From Sebastes aleutianus (taxonomy: Eukaryota > Chordata > Actinopteri > Perciformes > Sebastidae), in contig CAKAKS010000001.1 of assembly GCA_916700875.1 (NCBI GenBank), positions 18,646,456-18,710,455 of the forward strand: a DNA stretch of 64,000 bases. Direction: 5' to 3'. Position numbers and translations under genes: made by a program. Shown here in pieces: positions 1-10,848 of the stretch. A model generated the notes under the pieces. That model made no database searches, was not told the DNA's origin, and was given only the letters and a program-made list of their open reading frames with translations. Numbering within the stretch: the first letter of the stretch is position 1; every line of letters starts with the position of its first letter.

Positions 1-497
1 ACCAGTAAGTCTTTAAATACACATATGGCACTGAGTATTGGATTCTGAACATATCCTTGGCAAAGCATGAAAACAAGGTAACTCAGTACATAGACTCCTG
101 CTGCAATGTTTGTTTATGCAATAGCTGACAGGAAGTAAACCTGGACCAAAGCTGTTGCCCTAGCAACAGAATGGCACTATAGAGTAGATTCACATGTTTA
201 ACTGTAATGAAATTTTCCATAATTCGGCTCTAAGTGAAATAGGACATTGCCGTTTTTGACCTTGAAGATTGTTTATTGCCACTTGAAGTGTGGTAAATAG
301 GTTCAGCTTCTCATCCCTATAGATGTACTGTATATTTTTAGACAGTTGATTACATTTCTGTGCAGGTCCGGACCTGTCAATGCACCACACATCCCAAATG
401 TACATTACTGACATATGGTGACCCAGAAGAACAACCAAATACAAACTTCAAAGTATGAGTCCTGGCTCTAGCACTGTATATATGTTGTATATATATA

Positions 498-1230
498 TAG
501 GGCTGTCAATGTTAACGCAATAACACATTAACGCAAATTCATTTTAACAACACTAATGTCTTTAACTCATTAACGCAACTTAGTTTTAAAGCGAGAGTGA
601 AGATACTGGCATTATATGAAACTATAAAACCTAAGGAATCCATTGGTACCAACCATGTCATACTAGCTTGTCGTGGAGGAGGCTAAATCACACTCCAAAC
701 TTAAGCAAAATTTTGGCGAGGAAAAACTGGCATGGCCATTTTCAAAGGGGTCCCTTGACCTCTGACCTCAAGATATGTGAATGAAAATGGGTTCTATGGG
801 TACCCACGAGTCTCCCCTTCACAGACATGCCCACTTTATGATAATCACATGCAGTTTTTGGGCAAGTCATAGTCAAGTCAGCACACTGACACACTGACAG
901 TTCTGTTGCCTGTTGGGCTGCAGTTTGCCATGTTATGATTTGAGCATATTTTTTTATGTTAAATGCAGTACCTGTGAGGGTTTCTGGACAATATTTGTCA
1001 TTGTTTTGTGTTGTTAATTGATTTCCAGTAATAAATATATACATAGATTTGCATAAAGCAAGCATATTTGCCCACTCCCATGTTGATAAGAGTATTAAAT
1101 ACTTGACAAATCTCCCTTTAAGGTACATTTTGAACAGATAAAAAATGTACAATTAAGTTGCGATTGTGATTAACTACGGACAATCATGAGATTAATCACG
1201 AATAAATATTTTAATTGATTGACAGCCCTA
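498..1230 (+). mobile_element. MITE family 1, copy a (TAGGGCTGTCAAT ends)
   Basis: It begins TAGGGCTGTCAATG and ends ATTGACAGCCCTA, giving inverted termini. It carries no transposase. The interior has a module (about 575-865) shared with family 2 elements and a downstream segment repeated at 2131-2450. No 8-bp target-site duplication is visible. The same family occurs at 57929-58569. Confidence 0.8.
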
Positions 1231-1554
1231 GTCTGTCACATCCTGCCTATATGGTTAGGTTTAGGCAAACAAAAGTACTTTGGTTAAGGTTAAAGAAAGG
1301 TCATGATTTTGGTTTGAACACATCCTGTCTTGTGCTTCAACCAAGAGGACGATCTTTCCATAACCTTACCCGGACTGCACAAAGATAACCATAAAAAAGA
1401 CATTTATCATTCTTTAGCGGCCAGGCGTAGATGTCGTATTGCAAAAGCACATATTACAGGGAAAACAAATGAAATATGGTGTCAGTGGACATTTTGCAGA
1501 TACATCCAGTATGAACATTTTGCAGATAATTTCATTTAGAAAAGTATCCTCGGG

Positions 1555-1695
1555 GGGGTTTAAGGCGAAGACCAACTGTAACATCCCCGGTTTGAGTCCA
1601 AACCTTTGTTGCATGTCATTCCCTATCACTCTCTCTCTTGTTTCCTGTCATCTCTACACTGATAACTTTATATAAAGGCTTAAAAGGCCCGAGGA
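1555..1695 (+). mobile_element. tRNA-derived SINE, partial
   Basis: A box B-like GGTTTGAGTCC at 1589-1599 is followed by TTGTTGCATGTCATTCCCTA, a CTCTCT stretch and ATAAAGGCTTAAAAGGCCC, the usual tail of a common fish SINE. The tRNA-like head is eroded. Confidence 0.65.
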
Positions 1696-2130
1696 AATAC
1701 TTTATAAAAGTTCCCTGACAAAGTGGCACAGTCTAAACTTCTGTTTCAACGCTGTCTAGATGATTAACAAACCTGATTGACTGTGACAGGAAAGAGGGGA
1801 AAGCTATTCATTAGGAACTGCAACCATTATGCAACCATAATCCTACACTTTAACAAACCTTGCTTTCTTCTGCAGATGTGCAAAAACATGAATCTATCAA
1901 ATTTAAATGAAAAGAGATGTAATCTGAATCATGTATGCGGCGGCTTTTCCTTAAATTCTTTGATGTCGACCTACGAGCCAGCATCTCATTGGAATGATGT
2001 CTTTTCATGATATATTATAAACTAAAAATGATTTAAATGATTCTTTAAAATGATTGTCTTTTTATTGCATAGTGTCTGTTTTTCCATTAAAAATAGTAGT
2101 TCAATATTTTGGCTTTGAAGAATTGACAAA
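1696..2130. other. No feature recognised
   Basis: A/T-rich intronic sequence between a SINE remnant and a MITE fragment. Nothing supported. Confidence 0.5.
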
Positions 2131-2450
2131 TGCCCACTTTATGATAATCACATGCAGTTTTAGGGCAAGTCATAGTCAAGTCAGCACACTGACACACTGA
2201 CAGCTGTTGTTGCCTGTTGGGCTTCAGTTTGCCATGTTATGATTTGAGCATATTTGTAATGCTAAATGCAGTACCTGTGAGGGTTTCTGGACAATATTTG
2301 ACATTGTTTTGTGTTGTTAATTGATTTCTAATAATAAATAGATACAGTATCTACATTTGCATAAAGCAGCATATTTGGCCACTCCTATGTTAATATGAGT
2401 ATTAAATATTTGGCAAATCTCCCTTTAAGGTACATTTTGAACAGATAAAT
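2131..2450 (+). mobile_element. MITE family 1, internal fragment without ends
   Basis: It closely matches 829-1143 of the copy at 498-1230 (same TGCCCACTTTATGATAATC start and GGTACATTTTGAACAGATAA end). Both terminal inverted repeats and the first half are missing, so it is a truncated relic or a piece moved by another route. Confidence 0.75.
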
Positions 2451-4100
2451 GTGTATATATATATAACTGTCTGACTGACTGAAACTCCAATCATCCAATC
2501 ATCATCCGGGATTTATTTTCTATTTGAAAAATCAATCAAAGCAGTGAAACGTTGAAATGGCAGATAAGCTCCAGAATAAATGAGCAACTGCAGCCAGTGG
2601 ACATAAAAAAAATGTTAATTTCCTGCCCTTGAGTTTGTTGTTGATGCGCTGCCGGAGCTCAGCACCCCTCCAGATTGAAGAAAACAATGTCGGCAGGTGT
2701 GCGTTTGATCTAACTGAATGACATTTACCCAGGTACCCTTGAGACTGAGTACTAAAGCACTGTAAAGACATTTTGTTGCCTCACCTCTGATGAAAAAAAC
2801 TACTCACTGAAGCTGAATGAATGAATGCCTGGTTACTCAGTGCAGAGTGTGATCTCGAGATGATTTGTATGTGTTTTTTCCACTGGGCTCGTGCATCTGT
2901 ATATTATCTATTGGACCTTCGTTGCATCTCGTCTTGTCTTCTCACTCTAACCATCATCTCTCTCCCGTCTCCCTTGTTTGTTTCATTCTTCCCCTCGTCT
3001 CTACGCTTACCTCTCTCTCTCTCTAATTAACACCTACTGTAGCCTCTATCTGCCATAGCAAACCCCTGAGGACATAGCTGGGAAGAGAGACAGCGAAAGG
3101 GAAATAAATACAATAAGAAAGAGATGAGGGAAATCAACTGAGCAGAGAGAAGCTGGTAAAGAGTGTAACAGATAGAAAAACACAGATGCAGATGGTGGTT
3201 GTTGGATATGAAGCCTCTTCCAGCCCGTCAGTGGACACTTATTGTAACACTTATTATAATTAAACAGATGTTGTGGTTAAATTTAACGGAATTACAATTT
3301 AAAATAACTAAATGTAAACATACTTTTCATAGGCACAAAAATGCAAAGAGTCTGACGCATAGACACGTTCACGGCCTCTCTAGAAACCATCTGTCTGTGT
3401 TGAGCCATCAGAGACTCTCGGACGACATCAAACGATGATGTAGATCTCAGGGTGCTTGTGTGCATGTGTGAAGCCACAAGACACGAGAGTGTGCAGTCCA
3501 TTTTTATGGCTTGAGGCTCAGCTGGTGTACATCAGTAAGGGTGGAGCCCATGTGTGTGTGTGTGTGTGTTGACGCTGAGGACTTAGTGCTTCAACAGAAC
3601 ACTTCAGGCAAGCAAATGCGCTTTTAGAGGCAGGCAAATGCACTGAACTTGCATACGAATGCACACGCACACATACAGGTGTCCCACTAGATATGTCACC
3701 ATGGAGACTGGAAAGCAAAAACACGCGCGCACACACACATACAAATTGGAAGGTTAAAAATGGCAGTTCAAATGAGCTAGTCTGAAAGGCTAAAGCTGTT
3801 TGCCCAAATGAAGAAAAAGAAAACAACCACAGGCAAACGCAGCGGCACCCAAATTTGCAAGCATTAGCAAACACACAGGTGGAAAGGAGTGTGTGTGTGT
3901 GTGTGTGTGTGTGCAGGTTTTAGCGAATGCGGCTGCCGCATTAGCTGTACAGATTTATTACGAGTATCGATTAAGCCTGGACGTCCGACATCACACGTAC
4001 GCAGCAAAGCACTGAGTCAACAATACACTGAAAAATGACTGTTTATATCCACAGCACTCCACAGCCATAAATTATGAACTATCGACTTTGCACCTGCGCT
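2451..4100. other. Intronic sequence with simple repeats
   Basis: Pyrimidine-rich at 2930-3030; GT tracts at 3556-3569 and 3889-3913. Short open frames show no protein features. Confidence 0.5.
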
Positions 4101-4106
4101 CACACA

Positions 4107-4147
<41 letters not shown>
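4101..4147 (+). repeat. (CA)n microsatellite, reads (UG)n in macrod1 transcript
   Basis: Nearly uninterrupted CA repeat of about 23 units. On the macrod1 (minus) strand it lies about 330 nt downstream of the micro-exon donor as a UG tract. Confidence 0.95.
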
Positions 4148-4149
<2 letters not shown>

Positions 4150-4257
4150 GCAGACAGACACGCACAGCGCAGCATGCAAACGCACCTTGAACACCTGCCA
4201 CAACAAAGAGCTACCTGCTACCAAACAAAGAAATATGTAGACAGACCACACATATAC

Positions 4258-4294
<37 letters not shown>
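4258..4294 (+). repeat. (CA)n microsatellite, reads (UG)n in macrod1 transcript
   Basis: About 18 CA units. On the minus strand this is a UG tract about 185 nt downstream of the micro-exon donor. Confidence 0.95.
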
Positions 4295-4299
<5 letters not shown>

Positions 4300-4479
4300 C
4301 TTTGGTTAGTATGTTGCACTGCATCGTCTGATTAAAAGAGCAACATTTTAAATGATTCGATGTCCAGGGAGGACTATTTGCACCACAAAGCTGTACTATT
4401 AATAACAACTGAGGCCTAGAAGTATCTTGGCAAGCGAACAAACACACAAAACCAAGGGATCAGACAGGTTGTGACTTAC

Positions 4480-4509
4480 CTCCACCTCCGCCGAGCAGAC
4501 TCTTGTTGG
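4480..4509 (-). CDS. macrod1: macrod1 internal coding micro-exon (ADP-ribose-binding loop)
   Basis: Read on the minus strand this 30-nt exon is preceded by a long pyrimidine tract ending in CCCTTTCAG and followed by the perfect donor GTAAGT. With one base (expected G) from the preceding exon and a trailing G completed by the next, it encodes A-N-K-S-L-L-G-G-G-G-(V). This matches the segment NAANSSLLGGGGVDG of MacroD1/MacroD2-type macrodomains, the loop that contacts ADP-ribose. MacroD enzymes are mono-ADP-ribosyl hydrolases and O-acetyl-ADP-ribose deacetylases; MACROD1 is largely mitochondrial in mammals. The assignment to macrod1 rather than macrod2 rests on the nested flrt1 gene, because FLRT1 lies within MACROD1 and FLRT3 within MACROD2 in other vertebrates. 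The exon is too short for ORF detection. Neighbouring exons were not found and probably lie outside the window. The splice sites and motif are seen directly; gene identity is inferred from ten residues plus context. Confidence 0.85.
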
Positions 4510-4696
4510 CTGAAAGGGAGACAAGAAAGAAAAAATATTCATGAGACAAACATGCCTAAAAACCAGTGGAGCTGAAACAACAAATCAACCGGTGGATGCT
4601 CAGAAAATTATTCAAAATGTAACTGCTGAAGTCAAGGTTTAGAACTAGTAGTTTTAGTTTCTTGTTTGCACAAGAGAAATCTCTTTCTCACTACAT

Positions 4697-5035
4697 CCCA
4701 GTGTTGTAGTACGCGAGATTGGACTCGACCACTTTTTAAAGGTCTCTACTCTGTCTTGTCTCGGACTCAGACAAAAAGGACTCTGGATTTTATTTCAAGA
4801 CCATTCAAGACCACAACTGCAGGGATATCACTAAATTGTTATATGGCCATAAAAGAGGTGAATGAAGAGAAAACTTCATTGGTTTTCTGTGGGTGTTTTT
4901 ATGGAAAAGTGGATCTTTCAGATCAGTTTGAGGAGTGCCTCTGGTTTGCATGTTCCACATTTTATCACAAGTGTGTCACGCAGTGTGGGACTCGCACGGG
5001 TCTGGTCTTGGTCTTGACTTATGGTGCTTAGCAGC
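4697..5035 (+). repeat. Possible dispersed repeat with GGACTC/GGTCTTG motifs
   Basis: TTGTAGTACGCGAGATTGG, GTCTTGTCTCGGACTCAG and GGTCTTGGTCTTGACTTA resemble a fish interspersed repeat with these recurrent words. A 121-codon open frame overlaps it and has no recognisable protein features, so it is not called as a gene. Confidence 0.4.
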
Positions 5036-5212
5036 GGTGTTGTCACGACTTAACCACTTGAACGCCAAGCATATCGTGTACACGACTTCCCATGTTGTAA
5101 ACACAAGCTCACGAGTTCCATTTGAAGGAACCATTGTTCTCGGTTTAGGTGGTCTGACTACAATACTGCTACATCCAATCGGTGTAAAACCATAAATGTA
5201 GGAGTTGACACT

Positions 5213-5489
5213 ATTAGTCAATTAATCAATCAATCAATCACTTCAAAGAAAATGTATTGTCAAATGTTTTGAAAACCGATTAACTGATCGGTTCAAGCAA
5301 GAATCCCTCTGGTTCAAGCTCCTCTGATGTGAGGATTTTCTGCTTTTCTGTATTCGTTTGATTTCACTGTAAATTGATAATCTGTTGGCCAGCACAAATG
5401 AAAACATCAACTTTGAGCTCTCAGAACTCATGATGAGCATTTTGAATAAATAATCAACAGTTCAATCGATGATGAAAATAATTCAGCCC
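5213..5489 (-). mobile_element. Diverged TAGGGCTGCAAC-family element, reverse orientation
   Basis: In reverse order it carries TTTTCTGCTTTTCTGTATTC, AACTGTTGATTATTTATTC-type (reversed) and ATGATGAAAATAATTCAGCCC, matching the family at 29360. Ends are eroded. Confidence 0.5.
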
Positions 5490-8400
5490 AAAGAACAATA
5501 AATGCAAACCTTGACCTTTCACCAGAGTGTTAAAAAACACACACCACCACCAACACCTCATCACTGTATTTATTAACAGCCGAGTTCAGAACTTTTCCTC
5601 ATTTGCACAGTTGTGGGTGCGTGGGCGTGATATTCAGAGACTCCGATCTCCAAAGATTTAATCAAGTTTTACATCTAATTGGGTGAACTTTTGTGTACCA
5701 AAATAACTTTTGCTCACATTTACTTGCTGGAGGGAAAAAATACGACTCCCCATTTGTCCTTCAGAAAATAAGAAATGGTTCTCAAACCGCGTCCTCAGGG
5801 CTCACAGTGCTGCTGGGTTTTTGCCAACCCGCAATTAATTGCATTCACCTGGCATCGCAGGTGTAACTCAGACTCTGATTAGATGGGAAGAATGGGAACC
5901 AGCAGGCTCCCAGTCCCGTCAATGAGGACTGAGAAGCATTGCACAATCAGGACGAGTAGCTTCACTGCCTGCAAAGCTAATGAATAAACTCATGCTGAGG
6001 CTTCAGTCCAAATGAAAATAAACAACTCTGTGAGAAACAGGCAGGCAAGATGCTTCAATTTGTCTGTTAGTTTAGTTAGAGAAAAGTCAATCATGCAGCA
6101 TAACAAGGACGTGGTTGTAGCTTAAATACAATAACAATATAATGAGCTGTTTTTCCAGCGAGGGAAGAGAATTAGTGAAAATGCCCTGGCTGACCACCGT
6201 GTCCCAAATCATTGCCTTCCCTACTTGCATCAAGTCAGCGCACATGTTTAAAGAGTGTAAAATGCTGGCAGGGTGATAAGGCTGGATGCGGCTTCTCCTG
6301 ACATATGCGATATCCAAGTGTTTTTCTCACCCACATATCCATAAACGTGTGGAGTCAGCAGCGCTAGCCCGGGGACATCTGCAGGCTGCAGCGCTTCCAG
6401 AAAGCTCAAAACCTGACCATAAACTCATAAAAATCATGTTTTCCAATTCTTTCCCTGCTCGTGGATCAAATTTTGGTTGCTGTGACCATGTTAGGAAAAT
6501 CTGATAAGCACATAATCACTCTGCGAGGGAGAGTTACAAAGTAGCGTCAGTACACACAGGGGACGTCTCTCATTTTAGTTACTCTTTGCTGCTAGGTATT
6601 GTGCCAATTGGGTACGCACTCAGATAGTGTATCTGGCAAGTTTAAAGAGGGGAGGAGAGAGACTAAATCCCACAGCTGTCTTTCTCTCTCAAGAATCCTC
6701 TACTCTTCAATGTGTTCACAATCCCCCACTGCCTCATTAATGGTAAATCCCATTTAATTTTAGCCTTTAAACACACTATACTTCTCTTTATGTGTCTCAC
6801 TAACATCTCCCAAAGTAGATATCTCCACTCTCTAATTTGAAAATGTGCAGCTCCATACAGCATGAATTGGAAAAAGAGGAAGTTAATGTAACAGTGTGAG
6901 ACGGTTTCAGGTGCACAGCTTGTTTAAGAGCTGATAGATCGTATGGTGAACTGAAATAAAGCTCATTCGGATGTAAAAGCCCAGACAAATAAAATGTCTC
7001 CATTAAGTCTCCCATTCATCCTCTGCTGATTAGCTGCAGGCTGTACATAAGAGTGATATCACATGCTGGCTCTTGTTAATACGCGTCCATGTTGAATACA
7101 CGCCCAAGGCCATCTGAGTGGTGAAAGGTTTCTTTTTTTAAAGGAAGACAAATCTGTCTGAAGGGGAGACAATGCAGCTCCATCATGGAGCGCTGGACCG
7201 AAACCACAGTTACTACAGTGTTGTTGTTGGTGGTGGTGTGAACTGGTGACACCAGACGGGTGTACCATGAAGCCAGATTGTTGGGTTAAGTCCTTTACAC
7301 ACTGGGGGCGTGACGAATAAAAGACAGGAAAATGTGAAATACTCGCCTGCGAATATTATATGTCTAGGGCTTTTATTGTGAAAGGTAAGAGCTGTAGAAT
7401 AAACAGTTATGTTAGAAATAAAACATCGGCATTGAGTGGTAAAATAAATATATTAACTAATGAATTTACACAATTAGTAGTTTTCTGCCAGCATTCATCT
7501 CTCGCCTTATTTGCCATAATATTGTTACTTGTTGTAATAATTTTGTTATATTCTTACGTAGGGGCTTAATTGGCTTTGTTGAGCCAGCTAAGGCAAAGAA
7601 AGCCTGGTTCTGTCTAACCTGCTTCATGGTCCGCCCCTCTGGACTGGGATGCACCAGCTATCTGTAAATCAATCACTACTGTAGAGTTTGTATAAGGTCA
7701 AATCCTTCATCAGTTCTTAGTAACTATAGTGATTTATTAGATTGGTTTGCAGCATTAAAACTTAAAACAATAAGACTAAGATATGCCTTGGCTAGTAAGA
7801 CTTTGGTAATGTGTAAATCAGTCACCCGGAAACATCTGTCAAATCAAAAGTAATAAAGCATGTGGACAGTTAGTCACAGCAGCATCACAAAGCTGGAATA
7901 GAACTGCCAAGAATAAGAGTTTCAGGGGGCAAAACAATATATCAAACATAACTGTCAAACCTATATAAGTGCACGATAAACTTAGTTTTATTTATATCTG
8001 CAAACAAGAAAATGTGTGTTTTAGAATTAGTAGTATTTATGCGGTGCGATGCTATCTGGTCTGACATTAGCATTGCATTTTGTTATTTGAGGTTTGAGGA
8101 AGTTTACATCATTATTAAAAAGCATTTTAATCAAGTGTCAGGTCAGACATCTAAACAGGTCATGTGAACACAAGCTAACGTTAGCTCTGTCAGTTGGTTA
8201 AGTTAGCTACGTAACAGTTACACCTGGCAGTTACTGGGTGTAAATATTTAGTAACAACTAATCTTTAAATATGAACTAGTTTTTGTGTTGCTTGCTACCC
8301 ATTTTAATCTAGTGAGGTAAATCTCCTCTCATCTCTCGTCCACTGGTGCAGCCGATTACAGATGCACGCTGGGAATGGTTGGCTTCCCTTTTGACTCAAC

Positions 8401-9780
8401 ATGTCACCAGAGAGGGGGTTATTTAACACCCTTTTCAATTTTACCTCCAGCACTATTTAACGGTTTAACTTTCTCATGAAATACTTTTGAGCAGATGACA
8501 GATGTCATACGGGACCAGCGGTAGCCTCGCACTCAGTGAAGAGACTAAAAGGTTGTCACAGCTGGACCAGGTGGATAAATCCTGGCCAGGAAAACTGCAC
8601 TAAGGGGTTCCTTCAGTGCACTTTAAATGGAAAATATGCCTGTGGATGATTTCACTATGTGCCAGTTTATGATGTTAAATGCATTTCAGGACTTATCTTG
8701 TGGAAATGTATTTTTTCACTGCGCCCTGCCTTGTCTACATCTATGTCAATTGATGTCCAACATTTCCCATAATGTCATAGCAATAAAGCCCAGAGGACAC
8801 ACTCACACAGTGATAGTGAAATTCCTCCGCTCAAAACACAACATGTTTTATGGCTATATCGCCTTCTGGATTACTGAGGCTGCCATCAGTGTAGAAATCT
8901 GGATCTCTGCCTCCTCTGCGATGGATTTCTCCCAGTAAAACTGATGGACGGTTGCTGCAAAGTGGTGTGTAAAAAGAAGTCCCTCTCTTTCCGTCTCAGG
9001 GAGTGACACCAAAGCCTGGCGATAACGGATGTTTTAGATTGCTGGAATCTTTTTTTTCCGCAATCACGCTCCATCGTAGCTGCTGGAAATGTCTCAGTGA
9101 GAGGTGGCACTGTCTGTGTTTGGACAGCTATCATCAGAAATAAAGACAATATAGCAACAAATGTTAACAGAATGGACCCAGAAACTATTTTTTCCAGCAG
9201 AGTAGTATGCATGGAAAAGTAAAATAGCGTTGGCGAGGCAGTGACGCTTTAGGTACCCTGAAATACAATCCAGGAAGTCCAGTTTGACTAATAGAACCAT
9301 GACTTCAAAGGTTTATCAGATGACAACACAATGCGCCGCGGTTTCTAAGACTATGAGGAAGGAAAGTAAACAGTAGGATTACAGCTCACTTTACAAAGTA
9401 ATCTATCAGGAATGTGGGCATAAAAGAGTTTGATTGATTGCGTCTGGCAATTATTTTTTTCCAACTTTTTCTCACCGTCACTTTTAACGTGTACAACGGA
9501 GTGCAACACCATGAATGACTTCAAGGAGAAACTGAAAGTGTGCACCATTGTACGATCTAATGAATCAAGACAACAAAGACATGCAAAACACACTCAGCTC
9601 ACACATACTGAAGCATACTGAATCCTTAACAATGCTCTTCTCTGTCTTTACTTTACTGCAGCATCTTAAAAAATTTATTTAACACTGATGAAGGGTTGAC
9701 TGCTTAGCATTATTGTAGTGTTACAATAAACATTTGCTATAGTAGCTGTGAGAAAGGAGAGAGAAGTTCAAAATGATATA
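5490..9780. other. Gene-poor intronic sequence
   Basis: No exon, MITE end or array was recognised. Short open frames on both strands lack conserved motifs. The GCTAACGTTAGC word near 8170-8190 is common in fish repeats. This is the longest stretch in the window without an identifiable mobile element. Confidence 0.45.
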
Positions 9781-10848
9781 CCAGCCGGGTCGCACGAAAA
9801 GGCGTAAGACACAATAATGCGCAAGGCAAAAGCGTGCAGTTGCTTTTGGTGTGTCACTTTAACGCCATGTAGTCTCAACGCGTTCTCATCCCAACACGTC
9901 ACAAACCGCCACTTTGTCACGCCACTTTGTCACGCCACTTTGTCACGCCACTTTGTCACGCCACTTTGTCACACCACTTGGTCACGCCCCTTGGCGTCAC
10001 TCTAGGATTAAGCAACAAAACCACTATAGTTAGGTTTAGGAAAGAACTACAGTACATAGTTGGCCTTAAAACTACTACGTTTGTAAAAATGACACTGAAT
10101 GTTGTGAAAACGGGACACGAACGAACAGCTGATTGTAACGTGAAAGTGAAACTCAACGCACAGGACACAAACAGCGCTCTTCTGGATTTGTTTGTTGGAC
10201 CCATCCACCCACCCTCCAGCGCACTTTCTCTGAGCATTTACTGTTTCCGCGTATGTGTTTACATGTAGTTAATGGAAAGCCCGATGCATTTCATACCGGC
10301 GCTAAAGGGTGCCTTGTGTGGCGGTACCAAACGCCGACGGCCATGACAAAGACTCGGTATTTTACGTGAGAACGGGCTGGTGGTCTGTACTGACTGCAAT
10401 GTAAATGCATCCCTGTATACGTATATGCTACACTCAGAGCTAGTGACATAGAATAAAAAGTGAGAAAGACCGCTTATGGAGGGTAAGAGAGGAGGTGGAT
10501 GGGTTGAACAAACACGACTTTCAACCAGGAGACCGGTGTTCAAGACCAGTGTTTTATTTTGTAAGCTACATTAGTGATGTTTGTGATGTGTTTTCCGTAC
10601 TTATGTTACGTTTACTGACTTAATTTAAGCCAAACCATGATGTTTTTCCTAAACCTAACTAAGTAGTTTTGTTGCCTAAACCTAAGTGAGCGGTTTTGTT
10701 GCCCCCTGCTGGTATTGCACCTTCACACACATGTGTAATATTCACGCCTCTGCAAGGCCAAACCCACTGACACTGACACGCTATACTCTGGTGGACAGGC
10801 GGGTCGAGTACACTCTTTAGCGTGATACCGGGTCACACGGTTGGCTGC
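9781..10848 (+). mobile_element. Possible non-autonomous element with CAGCC/GGGTC-type ends
   Basis: The left CCAGCCGGGTCGCACG and right CCGGGTCACACGGTTGGCTG are imperfectly inverted. The interior contains the 13-bp tandem array, TTAGGTTTAGG repeats and CCTAAACCTAA repeats in opposite orientations, and a CAACCAGGAGACCGGTGTTC motif also found near 37550. Classification uncertain. Confidence 0.4.
9908..9985 (+). repeat. 13-bp tandem repeat, five perfect units plus one degenerate
   Basis: The unit GCCACTTTGTCAC repeats without change from 9908 to 9972; 9973-9985 is a degenerate sixth unit (ACCACTTGGTCAC). Open frames on both strands here derive from the repeat. Confidence 0.95.

Larger units (their letters stand above)
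1..4479 (-). other. macrod1: Inferred macrod1 intron (downstream of the micro-exon), partial
   Basis: This stretch follows the micro-exon donor on the minus strand. No exon encoding the expected following segment (D-G-C-I-H-type motif) was seen, so it is treated as intron running off the left edge. It carries repeat copies (498-1230, 1555-1695, 2131-2450), microsatellites, and pyrimidine-rich or simple sequence around 2930-3030. Nothing else gene-like was recognised. Confidence 0.5.

Noticed and set aside
4666..5031. 121-codon open frame on +
   Set aside because: Overlaps a probable dispersed repeat and shows no domain or conserved motif.
9908..9985. CRISPR-like array
   Set aside because: Units are contiguous with no spacers and the genome is a vertebrate one; it is a plain tandem repeat.
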